This document shows, piece by piece, positions 8,501 through 16,931 of a stretch of 64,000 nt of DNA. This stretch comes from an uncultured Alistipes sp. Its GTDB lineage: Bacteria > Bacteroidota > Bacteroidia > Bacteroidales > Rikenellaceae. Location of the stretch: NCBI GenBank assembly GCA_910583985.1, contig CAJTYA010000003.1:1-64000 (forward strand), given 5' to 3'. The notes beneath the pieces are model-generated. The model was not told where the DNA came from. It made no database searches and saw only the letters and a list, made by a program, of their open reading frames with translations. The position numbers were made by a program, and so were the translations under genes. Position 1 is the first letter of the stretch, and each line of letters starts with the position of its first letter.

Positions 8501-8632
8501 TATGCTTTCGCATCGGATAAAGAACGGATCATGGACAACGGTTTCAACGGCTATGTGGCCAAGCCCATCGACCCGGCCAAACTGGGTGCCGAAATACGCT
8601 CCATGCTCGGAAGGAGCTTCCTGCTCATCTGA
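5522..8632 (+). CDS. Hybrid sensor histidine kinase with periplasmic ABC-substrate-binding-like sensor
   Basis: 1036 residues. The order is: signal peptide (about 10-33); periplasmic region about 35-365 resembling the type of ABC-transporter substrate-binding fold used as an extracellular sensor (RRLLIINSYNEAAPWSQE opens it); one membrane helix about 373-393; PAS-like region about 400-650; HisKA with the phospho-acceptor His684 in MSHEIRTPLNA; HATPase with DTGLGIS and GNGLGLSIC; and a receiver domain with Asp964 in VIMDINMPRMDG. No DNA-binding domain follows, so it needs a separate output partner, and none is encoded nearby. The receiver may form part of a phosphorelay. TTTG near 5481 and TAAATTTA at 5503-5510 could be its promoter. 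Confidence 0.93.
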   Translation: MTVIGYKDRRGVRRIVFSAACLVLFLFLPQAMRAEDRRLLIINSYNEAAPWSQELITPVALRIAQTDGVHADIVHMNATFIRNDSSFRQVENGIFQRYENSKPDYLVLIGNMSFTLRDRIVREWGDIPMVLISKIRGVGPLDFYFTGETPDITDVPLTPLTDLRERYNFTLVEVPDLYGQTIDMMVSMLPQMRKLVFMADEFYLNRYLDGLIGRYMAGKYPDFEYEWLVGNDRNGDRMQEYLNDNDPSVGLLLSTWFYERMSVHGFPMLISGDARMISAAKCPVFALRSAYLRNGITGGYFPGPKQTRQAVMDAVTKMLDGVSMRDVPFAYATESYPIVNYTQLIQDRIPVDACPEGTVFVGKPKTFWQQYSWYIIVGLIVFAATVVIAVLNSVFQRKKIALFMAHKKLVENMPIGYSQASVRYGADGRVADIEYHSGNEAFAALVRENAAPDFSRSLFPPDYIARLVDSVLQNRLPVTFTYYFKETDTYYEFLMYLSENRKTIDVFAIDITAKSKAANELREFAEKLDITLSVSRIIPWRWDLEKRTISCEAQRILRHMNFTAHSDSTHTVHVIGEDEYFQRIHPADAGHVKQVYSDFMDGKLQYVKTEFRVVSEKNGQPHTDWLEVNAAVAVCDEGGKPTALIGSLLLITERKKQEQALIAARERAKESDRLKSAFLANMSHEIRTPLNAIVGFSNLLLSTDDAEQRQQFVGIIENNNQLLLQLIGDVLDLAKVESNTLDFIYQTVDLNDLVRTVESVVRMRLQPGVEMDFTLGADECTVRTEPNRLSQVLINLLTNACKFTAKGRISFGYELRGEQIYFFVKDTGLGISPEGKSRLFQRFAKLNDFVPGNGLGLSICKSIVEKMNGTIDVESEGEGKGSLFWFTVPYLPVEADRRDEPSNEPPKTPLRQKDITILVAEDNESNYLLFRSILEKEYRLIHAWDGCEAVALCREHRPQLVIMDINMPRMDGYEAAREIRKFSDSIPIIAVTAYAFASDKERIMDNGFNGYVAKPIDPAKLGAEIRSMLGRSFLLI

Positions 8633-8938
8633 CGCCGCGAGGTTTCGTGCTCCATGGGGTCTTCCGCCCCGTTTCCCGCCCAAGGGGCGGAAGGCCCGAC
8701 GTTCCGTCCGGAAAATCCGCCGGAGCGAGCGTCCGAAGGTGTCTGCGTTCGGACCGCTACTGGCGTCGGAGCGGGTACGTCGCTCCAGTTTCCGGCATCG
8801 GGAGGCGCGGATGCGCCGCCTGTTTGCCGTTTGTTTGCCGCCTGCTTTGGACCGTTACGCTGTTCCGGGAGCGTGAACGGACGGATGCCGGGCAGATGCG
8901 TCGTGCGGATGTCCGTATCGTTCGAACGTCGAAGGCGT
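8633..8938. other. Intergenic stretch, nothing recognised
   Basis: GC-rich DNA after the sensor kinase; three overlapping plus-strand frames translate to arginine-rich nonsense. No clear terminator or repeat seen. Confidence 0.4.
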
Positions 8939-9091
8939 TCAGGAACGACTCGTGCTCCGGGGGACGTTGTCGTGCGGCTTCATTTTTTGTAAGACAACCG
9001 CGATTTTGATGCGGGCAAGAATAGGTGTTTCGCCTTTTTTCGATGTGCGGGCCTTCCGCAAATAGAACCTGATCGAAACGGTTTCTTTCAT
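8939..9091 (-). pseudogene. Remnant of a tyrosine-recombinase (integrase) gene, N-terminus only
   Basis: From the ATG at 9091 the reading MKETVSIRFYLRKARTSKKG followed by ETPILARIKI matches how many Bacteroidetes integrases begin (arm-type DNA-binding region). After about 30 residues the similarity stops and the frame ends within 50 codons; the catalytic domain is absent. It keeps a purine-rich ribosome site (AAAGGGGGAAAAG) and a TATTTTTG element just upstream, so the 5' end of a once functional gene has survived. It lies about 500 bp from tRNA-Gly, a common integration target. Confidence 0.6.
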
Positions 9092-9278
9092 GGCTTTTCC
9101 CCCTTTAAAATTTGACATCAAAAATAGTCGGAAAGCCAAGTAAAACAATGTGTAAAGTGATGTAAAACAGAGAATTAAAAGTAAATCTGTGGTGCACTTT
9201 CTGGGAAATAAAAATGTACCACTCATTGGCACACAAAAAATGCTGAAATGCTCCGGAGTGGTGAGTGGATTAAAAAGA

Positions 9279-9313
9279 AAAGCCTTGCATATTTCTGACA
9301 TACAAGGCTTTTT
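9279..9313. terminator. Bidirectional terminator-like hairpin
   Basis: AAAGCCTTG (9279-9287) and CAAGGCTTT (9303-9311) form a 9-bp stem with T runs on both strands. It lies between the integrase remnant and tRNA-Gly. Confidence 0.65.
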
Positions 9314-9549
9314 GCGCCGTTTTTCATTGATTTGATCGAGTAAAAACCGATCTTTTGAGCGGGAAACAGGATTGCCGCAGCGGTCGAATGTGGATCAAAG
9401 TTAACAAACTGACTGTCTGGATATATTCGCTTTTATGCCGTATTTTGCAAATGATCGGTTCGGCGGTTCAGAGCATCGAAAAGCAAGAGTTCAGTTAATG
9501 ATTTATTAACACGCTAACAGACAGCCATGCCGCAACTCGCTGACCGGCA

Positions 9550-9576
9550 AAAGAAAAAAGGATCGATTGCTCGATC
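9550..9576 (-). terminator. Terminator of the tRNA-Gly transcript
   Basis: On the minus strand GGATCGA - loop - TCGATCC is followed by TTTTTTCTTTT, starting about a dozen bases after the tRNA 3' end. Confidence 0.85.
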
Positions 9577-9587
9577 CTCCTGTTTCT

Positions 9588-9661
9588 GAGCGGAAAACGA
9601 GACTCGAACTCGCGACCCCAACCTTGGCAAGGTTGTGCTCTACCAACTGAGCTATTTCCGC
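9588..9661 (-). tRNA. tRNA-Gly (anticodon GCC)
   Basis: The minus strand gives a complete cloverleaf: acceptor GCGGAAA/TTTCCGC, D-arm AGCTCAGTTGGTAGAGC, anticodon loop TTGCCAA closed by CCT/AGG, and T-arm GTTCGAGTC. The anticodon GCC is at 9628-9626. The CCA tail is not encoded. A consensus promoter lies 75-110 bases upstream and a strong terminator follows. Confidence 0.96.
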
Positions 9662-9742
9662 AGTACAATGATGAACTTGTCTCGAACGAAGTGTTTCTGT
9701 TTCAGCGTCTCGGTGAGAGTTGCTATCTCGTTTTTGACGTTG

Positions 9743-9773
9743 CAAATATACGGCGAAAAATCGTTTCTCCAAA
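9743..9773 (-). promoter_or_regulatory. Promoter of tRNA-Gly
   Basis: TTTG (9773-9770), 19-base spacer, TATATTTG (9750-9743): exact consensus. Transcription would begin near 9736, giving a 5' leader of about 75 bases removed by RNase P. Confidence 0.85.
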
Positions 9774-10629
9774 TTTTTCCGGGTATTTTTTTGCTTTTCG
9801 GGCGATTATTTTTTCGATCGAAAGTCGGACTGTTTTGTAACTTATTTATAATGTTGTCTTTATATGTTCGGGTAAAATTCGGGATTTTCGTGCGGGAAAC
9901 GGGCGTACCGTCCGAAAGATCGTCTTTTTTCGTTCGTTGCGCGGCCGGCAGAAGGTCGACAGAAGCGTCGGACGGGAGGCTTCGGAGAACGGGAAAATCC
10001 GATATGGCATCGGATTTTTTCGAAGGAGAAGCCGGATGGCATCGGCCGTGAATTTTTCCGTTCTCCCGAAACCGAAATCCCGACGTTATCGCCTTAAGGC
10101 GGGGAATCCGCTTCGGTGATCCGTGGCCGGCCGGACAGCAGATGCCGTCGATGGGAACAGCCCGAAACCTGTCGTCAACGATCTGCGGCCGGCGCATCCG
10201 ATCGTTCATTGTGATGATTACCTGCCCGAATCGGGTGTTTCGACTGTCTGTCTGACATCGAACACGTTCTTCGCCATCCCGTCGTGGTATGAAACCGGTC
10301 GGCGGACCGTCCAGCGTAGCGCTTCGGCTGCACGAGCGATACGGTCGTTCCGCGACCGGCCCGGACGGCGGCGAGCGAAAGGCGGTCGTGTCGGTCTTCG
10401 CCGACGTTTCACGGCGGTGTGCCTGTAAAGAGAAAGACAGACGGAGATAGTTATGGCATTCGAAGCACCGATGCCTCGGGCTGCGGTGGCCGAATCTGTC
10501 CGCAGTCGCTCGCGGCTGTGAACCTCGCATTCGGATAGGCCTCTCTTTGGCGACGGGCTTAGGGCTGTCGTCCGGAAGGCGGAAACGCAGGGGCTTCCTT
10601 CGGTAGGTCGAAATATAGAGTCGTGCAGA
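9774..10629. other. Gene-poor stretch, nothing recognised
   Basis: About 860 bp upstream of the tRNA promoter. Frames on both strands translate to low-complexity sequence. No repeat or RNA signature identified. Confidence 0.4.
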
Positions 10630-10666
10630 CGAAAACGGGTGCATCCGCCTGAAGCGAATGCACCCG
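10630..10666 (-). terminator. Terminator after the small secreted-protein pair
   Basis: GGGTGCAT (minus strand, 10665-10658) pairs with ATGCACCC (10644-10637); GTTTTCG follows. It lies 23 bases past the stop of the gene at 10689. Confidence 0.8.
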
Positions 10667-10688
10667 TTGAGGAGGGCATCGGAACAGC

Positions 10689-11333
10689 CTATCGGGCCGT
10701 CTGTTCGTAGGCCTTGATCAGGGCCACCGGGTCCTTGATGCTGAATTCGTTGTTGTCGATTCGGCGGATCAGGTCGGGACAATCCTTGAACGTGCGTTTG
10801 GCGAATGTCTTGAACGAGTGGACCTCGCGCATGTTGTTGCCGTCCAGCGTCTCGCCTCCGATGGTTTTGGCGGCCGGATCGCCGTCCCGCTTGGCATAAT
10901 ACCAGCGTTCCTTCTTGATGAACGTGTGCAGCCCGCGCGTTTCCTCTTCTTCGCGGAGCTCGGTGAGCAGCTTGATGCCGCGGCCTTCGTAGTCTACGCG
11001 GAAGAGCAACGGGCGTCTTTTCGCGTATTTCTTCTTGCCGCCGGTCAGCCGGTAGAAATAATCCTTGACAAAGCGCGTCTGCGTGCCGTCGGCATTCCGG
11101 AATGTCAGCTCTTCGATCCGGTCGGCCGGGAAGCGTTCCGTCGTCCCGGTCGGCTCCTCGCTCAGGTCGACATGGTGGACGCCCGAATGGAAGGCCGAGC
11201 GGAGGTAACCCTCTTTTTGCGTGCCGTCGGTCATGCGGACAACGATTTTGCTGTCCTGTGCGGCAGCAGGCAGGGCAGCAAAGAGCCATGCCGCGGTACA
11301 CAGCAGGGCGAAAAGTACGGTCAATTTCTTCAT
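10689..11333 (-). CDS. Secreted hypothetical protein
   Basis: 214 residues with a clear signal peptide (MKKLTVLFALLCTAAWLFAA, cleavage near AAAQ). The mature part is small and charged, with a segment KIVVRMTDGTQKEGYL that resembles an SH3/Sm-like beta strand pair, and no cysteine or catalytic motif. I do not recognise a family. The ATG at 11333 follows the stop of the upstream secreted protein by 62 bases, and the two probably share a transcript that ends at the hairpin at 10630-10666. Exported to the periplasm or outside; function unknown. Confidence 0.7.
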   Translation of the reverse strand: MKKLTVLFALLCTAAWLFAALPAAAQDSKIVVRMTDGTQKEGYLRSAFHSGVHHVDLSEEPTGTTERFPADRIEELTFRNADGTQTRFVKDYFYRLTGGKKKYAKRRPLLFRVDYEGRGIKLLTELREEEETRGLHTFIKKERWYYAKRDGDPAAKTIGGETLDGNNMREVHSFKTFAKRTFKDCPDLIRRIDNNEFSIKDPVALIKAYEQTAR

Positions 11334-11395
11334 CGTTCGTTATTTGTGTTTTGTTTTCTTCGTAAATCGGGCGGCCGTGCACGGAGGCGTGCCAG

Positions 11396-11872
11396 CTATT
11401 CGTCGTCGGAGCATTCGCTCAGCAGGAACCGTCCTGCCTCCTGCGTACACTCCAGCAGACGGGGAAACACGTCCGTGAAATCCGTCGCTTCGCGGGCGAA
11501 GCACGAAGCGACGATGCTGAAGACGATCTTCTCCGTGTCGGGCTGGCGCGAATAGAAGCACTGGACGATTTTGTAGTTTTTCGAAATCGTGTTGCAGAGC
11601 TCGGCCGCGGCTGCTTCGGTCATGTCGTCCGAGGTGAAATAGAGAACCAGCGAAGTGTAATGGAACGTGCCGTTCTTCTCCGGTTCCGTGAAGATGTAAT
11701 AGGTCAGCCCCTCGGCCTTGAAGACGAGGTCGCCGTCCCCATCTACTTCCGGCCGGTAGCCTTCGGCCGAGAGGTACGATTCGATTCCGTCCCGGACCGC
11801 ATCGGCACTCTGCCCGCGGAGGACGGGGCCGAAGAAAAGTCCGAGCAGCAAGACGAGCAACAGTTTTTTCAT
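11396..11872 (-). CDS. Small secreted hypothetical protein
   Basis: 158 residues with a signal peptide (MKKLLLVLLLGLFFGPVLRG). The mature domain (IESYLSAEGYRPEVDGDGDL, then FKAEGLTYYIF) has the look of a compact alpha/beta fold of the YbjN / type III chaperone-like kind, which is a guess from pattern only. It is upstream of, and codirectional with, the other secreted protein. No lipobox. Confidence 0.68.
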   Translation of the reverse strand: MKKLLLVLLLGLFFGPVLRGQSADAVRDGIESYLSAEGYRPEVDGDGDLVFKAEGLTYYIFTEPEKNGTFHYTSLVLYFTSDDMTEAAAAELCNTISKNYKIVQCFYSRQPDTEKIVFSIVASCFAREATDFTDVFPRLLECTQEAGRFLLSECSDDE

Positions 11873-12038
11873 GATAACGAAGTATTAGCGTTCGGCATGG
11901 CCGCCGTCGTATGGAAGTACGGCCGGAGCATGCGTTTTATTGTGCCGTCCGGTCGTTTCCTGCACGTAGGCCTCTTTACAAAGGAAGCGAAAATAAATGG
12001 AATTTCAACCGGCTTTTGCGAAAAGATTCTTCCGGGGA

Positions 12039-13976
12039 TCACGGTTCGTCGGTCCGAATGGCTTCGGCCTGTGCGATCCACAGCGCTGCGCTGGCGTCGC
12101 TGGGCATCCGCCAATCGCCCCTCGGCGACAGGCTGACCGAGCCCACCTTGGGACCGTCAGGCATGGCCGACCGCTTGAACTGCTGGGCGAAGAAGCGGCG
12201 CAGGAACACGACGAGCCACTTTTTGATCGTCTCCGGGGCATAGCGTTCGCCGAAGGCGTGCCGGGCGATGAAAAACAGCTTGTCGGGCGGCACGCCGAAC
12301 CGCATGAAATGGTAGAGAAAGAAATCGTGCAGTTCGTAGGGTCCCACCAGATCTTCCGTCCGCTGGGCGATGTCGCCCCGTTCGTCGGCCGGCAGCAGTT
12401 CGGGGCTGATGGGCGTGTCGATGATGTCCAGAAGCCACGGACGGGTCGCCTCGTCGGCATGGGTCGCGGCGATCCAGCCCACCAGATGGCGGACCAGCGT
12501 TTTGGGGATGCTGCAATTGACGCCGTACATCGACATGTGGTCGCCGTTGTAGGTAGCCCATCCCAGCGCGAGCTCCGAGAGGTCGCCCGTGCCGACGACC
12601 ATTCCTCCGCTCCGGTTGGCGAGGTCCATCAGAATTTGGGTGCGCTCGCGGGCCTGAGCGTTTTCGTAGGTGACGCTGCGGTCGTCGGCCTCCAGCCCGA
12701 TGTCTGCGAAATGTTGCAGGCAGGCGGCCCGGATGTCCGTTTCGCGGATTTCGACGCCAAGGGCCCGCATGAGCCCCATGGCGTTGTCATAGGTGCGGTC
12801 CGTCGTGCCGAAGCCCGGCATCGTGACGCCCAGAATACGCTTGCGAGGAAGGCCCAGCAGATCGAACGTCCGGACCGCGACGAGCAGCGCCAGCGTGGAA
12901 TCGAGCCCGCCCGAAATGCCGATGACGGCCGTCCGGGCGCCCGTGTGGCGGATGCGGCGGGCCAGTCCGGTGCACTGGATGTCGAAAATCTCCTCGCACC
13001 GGCGGTGCTTCCCGTCGTCGTCGGACGGGACGAACGGCGTGGGGTTGTAGTGCCGGAGCAACGGGTAGGACCGCCCGTAGGCGGGCAGATCGAAAGCGAC
13101 GCTGCGGAATGCGGGCGAGGGCCCGGCATAGGCGAACGTATTGGTCTTGCGGCGCAGGGCGGCGAGGCGTTCGATGTCTATATCGCAGCACACGAGCCGG
13201 CTGCCCGGAACGAACCGCTCGGCCTCTTCGAGCAGAACGCCGTTTTCGGCGATCAGGCCGTTGCCGGCGAAAACCACGTCGGTGGTCGACTCGCCGCAAC
13301 CGGCCGAAGCGTACAGGTAAGCCGATACGGTGCGTGCCGACTGTTGCCGGACCAGATCGCGCAGGTAGTCGTGCTTGCCGACCATTTCGTTGCTCGCCGA
13401 GAGGTTGACCAGTACATTGGCTCCGTGCACGGCCTGCAATGACGAGGGCGGCACGGGCACCCACAGGTCCTCGCACAGCTCGATGCCGAGGCAGACTTCG
13501 CCGCTGCGGAACAGCAGCTTCGACGAAACGGGGACCGTCTGTCCGCACAGCGTGACGGTATCCGTCTTCAATTCGTCTCCGGAGGCGAACCAGCGCACTT
13601 CGTAGTATTCGTTGTAATTGGGCAGATAGGTCTTGGGAACGATGCCGAGCAGCTTGCCGCGACAGAATACGGCGGCCGCGTTGTAGAGTCTGCCGTCGAC
13701 AGCTACCGGGAGGCCCGCCACGGCTACGGCCGGGCAGTCCGCCGTCCGTTCCATCAACTCTCCGAAGGTCTTTTCGGCCTCGGCGAGCAGCACGGGCTGA
13801 CCGAACAGGTCGCCGCAGGTATATCCCGTGACGGAGAGTTCGGGAAACGCGATGACCGATACGCCCCGCTGGCAGGCTTCGCGGAGCAGTTTTTCCATTT
13901 CGGCCGTGTTGTGCCGGCAGTCGGCCACTTCGATTTCCGGGATGGCGGCGGCGATTTTCAAAAATCCGAAATTCAT
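12039..13976 (-). CDS. nadE: Glutamine-dependent NAD+ synthetase
   Basis: 645 residues, full length for the two-domain enzyme that turns nicotinate adenine dinucleotide, ATP and glutamine into NAD+. The N-terminal nitrilase-type amidase supplies ammonia, with the triad Glu46 (FPELSVTGY), Lys115 (PKTYLPNYNEYYE) and Cys168 (GIELCEDLW). The C-terminal ATP-pyrophosphatase domain has SGGLDST starting at 355. The ATG at 13976 begins MNFGFLKIAAAIPE, as expected. A TAATTTTG element at 14006-13999 is a likely -7 box, giving a short leader. Confidence 0.96.
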   Translation of the reverse strand: MNFGFLKIAAAIPEIEVADCRHNTAEMEKLLREACQRGVSVIAFPELSVTGYTCGDLFGQPVLLAEAEKTFGELMERTADCPAVAVAGLPVAVDGRLYNAAAVFCRGKLLGIVPKTYLPNYNEYYEVRWFASGDELKTDTVTLCGQTVPVSSKLLFRSGEVCLGIELCEDLWVPVPPSSLQAVHGANVLVNLSASNEMVGKHDYLRDLVRQQSARTVSAYLYASAGCGESTTDVVFAGNGLIAENGVLLEEAERFVPGSRLVCCDIDIERLAALRRKTNTFAYAGPSPAFRSVAFDLPAYGRSYPLLRHYNPTPFVPSDDDGKHRRCEEIFDIQCTGLARRIRHTGARTAVIGISGGLDSTLALLVAVRTFDLLGLPRKRILGVTMPGFGTTDRTYDNAMGLMRALGVEIRETDIRAACLQHFADIGLEADDRSVTYENAQARERTQILMDLANRSGGMVVGTGDLSELALGWATYNGDHMSMYGVNCSIPKTLVRHLVGWIAATHADEATRPWLLDIIDTPISPELLPADERGDIAQRTEDLVGPYELHDFFLYHFMRFGVPPDKLFFIARHAFGERYAPETIKKWLVVFLRRFFAQQFKRSAMPDGPKVGSVSLSPRGDWRMPSDASAALWIAQAEAIRTDEP

Positions 13977-14628
13977 GGACAGGCGTGTTTTTCGGCGCCA
14001 AAATTAATGAAAATCGCCGGATTCCGTCCGCCGGACCGCACAATATCGCCGGGAGCGGCCGATGGGGGGAGAAGATGCGGAATCCTCGATTGCTTTCCGG
14101 GGCGGGACCGGGCGGCGACGGGCGGGCGGTGCGAAAGACTCTCCGGTCGCATGGGGCCGGAGACCGGGTGTCCCGAACTGAAGAACGCTTGCAGCCTGCT
14201 CCGTCGGTCGGCGGTACGGAGCGGAGGAAAGGATGCTTCGAGTCCCGCATGTCCGGCGGGGGCTTTTTTCTTCCGGTTCGGACGGCCGCAGTCTCCTCGT
14301 CGGTCAGCGATGCGTTTGGGCGGGAGCCGGGCAGGAGAGGACGATGCCGTGACGAGGTGGGGACGGAGGATAGGTCCGTTGCGGACGCCTCGGTCCGGAC
14401 CGGGAGTGCGGCGTTTCCCTCGCGCTGTCGCTGCGTCGGACGGACGGCTTTTCGGCTCGTCGCGGTGCGGATATTTCCTCCGGGCGGAAGGCGGACGGCA
14501 GAAAGGGATGCCCCGGTATAGGGAACCTGCCGGGACTTCGAAGCCGTGTTTTCGCTTCGTCTGTCCGGTTGTCGGGAGGTTTTCAGGTCCGGACTGAACG
14601 CGGCGCGGGCCGGGGAAGGGGAGTCGTG
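13977..14628. other. Intergenic stretch, nothing recognised beyond nadE promoter element
   Basis: 650 bp of GC-rich DNA between nadE and the AsmA-like gene. Frames here are mutually overlapping and uninformative. The only signal is the TAATTTTG at 13999-14006. Confidence 0.4.
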
Positions 14629-16263
14629 CTATTTCTCTGCGCCGGAGCGTCGGAGCAGGTCGTGGCTTTTGCGGCCGGCCAGAACGGTCGATTCGATGCC
14701 GGGAAGCAGTGATTTCCACAGGTAGTTGAATTGCGAGCGGTACGGGTCGCGTGTGCAGGAGCCCGTGCCGTCCCGCAGATTCTCTCTCTCCGGGTTCGAT
14801 TTACGGACCAGCCAGTCGTCTGCCAGCGCCGATAGGATACGGCGTTCGCGGAATTGTCCCCGTTCGTTCTCCCTCATGAGCGAAACGTCGAGTCCCTCGT
14901 AGAGCAGCAGCATCGTGACCGACGAGCGGACGGTGTCGCCTTCGATGCGGAACCGCATGTTCTCGACCTGTCCGGCGTCGATGCGGATGCCTCCGAGCGG
15001 CTCGGTCGTTTTGTTCATGGCTTGCAGATCGAACCGGCCCAGACGGCCTTCCACGTCGAACCGGTCGCCGGACGTGTCGGCCGGAAAACGGAAGACAGCT
15101 TGCAGCGGCGCCGTTCCCATCAGCAGACCTTGGGCTTCGAGCCGCAACCGCGAAGCGTCGTCCGGATCGCGGGTCATCGAGCCGCGCAACGAGTCGAAAG
15201 CGACGACCCCGGCGACCGTGCCCCGCAGCGGAAGTTCCTCGTAGCGTGCTTTCACGTTCCCGAAGGACGTCACGCGGATGTCCGTCCGCAGCGGCATCCG
15301 TTGCAGGGTTTGGAAAAACAGCGTCTTGCGGCGTTTCGGGGCTTCGATCTGCCGGTTTTTGAAACTGGACACCTCCGCGTTTTCGATGCTCAGGCTGTCG
15401 GCACGGAGCGTTTTTTCGTGCACGAGCGCCGCGAAGTCGATGCCGTGGCCTGCGATGCGGCCGGTTTTCACCTGCGTCCAGTCCGCGTGTCCCGGCGCCA
15501 ACGATGCAAATTCGTCTTTGGGATATTGCGGCAGCAGGCGGAGCGCTTCGACCGAGAAGGAGCCCTGCCGCGTGTCGAGCGCGATCGTATCGACCTGCCA
15601 TTTCATGGAGCCTCGGCCGAAGGTATACTCCATGCGCCGCACCGAGAGCGCGAGGGCCGTGCGGGAGAGCGCTTCCGGGTCGGGGGCCGACTTGTCCAGT
15701 CGGAAGCCGCCCGTTTCGAACGCGATGCCCTCGGCCCGGCGGCACGACGTTCTTCCGTCCGTCGTGCGACAGATTTCGAAGGTGCCGTCCTGCAGGACGA
15801 AGCGGCCGATGTCGATCGTCCCTGCGGTATTTTCCCTCTTTGCCGGACGGGCGGATGTGGCTCTCCGGTCGGCGAGCACGATGGAAACGTCCGGTCTTTT
15901 GAGCGTTATGCTGCCGACGGAGACCGATTGTCCGCCCTCTTTTTTCGTGCGCCTGAGTCCGTCGAGATCGATCCGGCGGATGTGGACGGCCATGTGCTTT
16001 ATGTCGGCTCGGCTCTCCTTCGTCCGGCTGCTGTCTGTTGCGATGTGCAGGTTCCGTATTCGGACCGAGCGTCGCAGCGGGTTGAATCCGATGCGTCCCG
16101 CTTGGACGGTTGCGCTTTCGCCGGCGATGTGCCGCACCTCATGGAGCACGGCTTTCCGTATCGCGTATTCGATGCCGGTCCATGCGCAGGCCGCCAGCAC
16201 GGCGACGACGCAGAGGACGACCGTCGTTCTTTTTCTGTTTTTGTTTCCGCCCGTTCGGTTCAT
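14629..16263 (-). CDS. AsmA-like / DUF748-like membrane-anchored protein
   Basis: 544 residues. One N-terminal membrane helix (about 13-31: TTVVLCVVAVLAACAWTGIE) is followed by a long periplasmic region rich in beta strands, with the recurring pattern VQAGRIGFNPLRRSVRIRNL typical of AsmA/DUF748-type proteins, which are thought to help move lipids or outer-membrane components. No catalytic motif. It stands alone, with long gaps on both sides. The start is at 16263 (MNRTGGNKNRKRT), a basic cytoplasmic stub before the helix. The family assignment is by overall pattern, so it could be an uncharacterised Bacteroidetes relative. Confidence 0.7.
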   Translation of the reverse strand: MNRTGGNKNRKRTTVVLCVVAVLAACAWTGIEYAIRKAVLHEVRHIAGESATVQAGRIGFNPLRRSVRIRNLHIATDSSRTKESRADIKHMAVHIRRIDLDGLRRTKKEGGQSVSVGSITLKRPDVSIVLADRRATSARPAKRENTAGTIDIGRFVLQDGTFEICRTTDGRTSCRRAEGIAFETGGFRLDKSAPDPEALSRTALALSVRRMEYTFGRGSMKWQVDTIALDTRQGSFSVEALRLLPQYPKDEFASLAPGHADWTQVKTGRIAGHGIDFAALVHEKTLRADSLSIENAEVSSFKNRQIEAPKRRKTLFFQTLQRMPLRTDIRVTSFGNVKARYEELPLRGTVAGVVAFDSLRGSMTRDPDDASRLRLEAQGLLMGTAPLQAVFRFPADTSGDRFDVEGRLGRFDLQAMNKTTEPLGGIRIDAGQVENMRFRIEGDTVRSSVTMLLLYEGLDVSLMRENERGQFRERRILSALADDWLVRKSNPERENLRDGTGSCTRDPYRSQFNYLWKSLLPGIESTVLAGRKSHDLLRRSGAEK

Positions 16264-16931
16264 GCTGCTGCTTTTTCGTTCGCGGGAGCCGTCCGTCGCG
16301 CGGCTTTTCCCTCAGGGAGAGAGCATGCAATTATCTTTCCAATCCGTTGCCGGGGAAATTCCGCTTTGCAAGGCGAGGGGAACGCGTGCCCCGGTTTCCG
16401 TTTCGGTGCGGGTGCGGTCTCCGGATCCGGCAGTCGTCCCGTTTGTTTCCGGAGCCGTTGCGGCGGACGGCAGATGGAGCGGCGGGCTCCGATGCGTTAC
16501 CGAAGCGTGTGCCGGGCCGGGCGGGTGCGGCGGCGGTTTTGCGGGCATGCGAATCCGTCCCGAACCCGTCGGGGCGAAGACGGAAATGCGGTTTTCGGAT
16601 GCGGAATACGCTCCGGCGTTTTCGGAACGGGGAGAAAGACCCTGCTTGTCCGTTTCGTCGTTGTCGAGGCGAAGGAACGCTCGGACGAATGTCGTTACGG
16701 GCGTGCTCGGCACAGATGTCCCGGACGGGCGCCCGTGGAAAAAGTCCGGAAAAAGCCGCGGCGAAGTTTCTTGTCGCCCGACTCTTTCCGGACTCCGTTT
16801 CTGTTTCCGCGGGCATCGTCTTGCGGCCCCGGTGCGGAGCATGCGCGATGTTCGGGACGGGTCTTGTGCGGCGGATCCGTCGTGCGGTGAGCGGTTGCGG
16901 ATCGCCGCCGGGAAAAATCCTCGGCCCGCGG
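16264..16931. other. Intergenic stretch, nothing recognised
   Basis: About 670 bp, very GC-rich, with frames open on several strands as expected from composition alone. No hairpin terminator or promoter consensus found. Confidence 0.35.

Noticed and set aside
6050..8683. 877-codon open frame antisense to the sensor kinase
   Set aside because: It mirrors the codon bias of the kinase on the other strand and its translation resembles no family; the sense product has complete domains.
9588..9661. Duplicate tRNA-Gly 3' end as an attachment site
   Set aside because: I looked for a second copy of the T-arm/acceptor sequence near the integrase remnant and found none in the window.
14854..16890. 678-codon plus-strand frame over the AsmA-like gene
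   Set aside because: High-GC antisense shadow with no domain; the minus-strand protein has a membrane anchor and coherent strand pattern.
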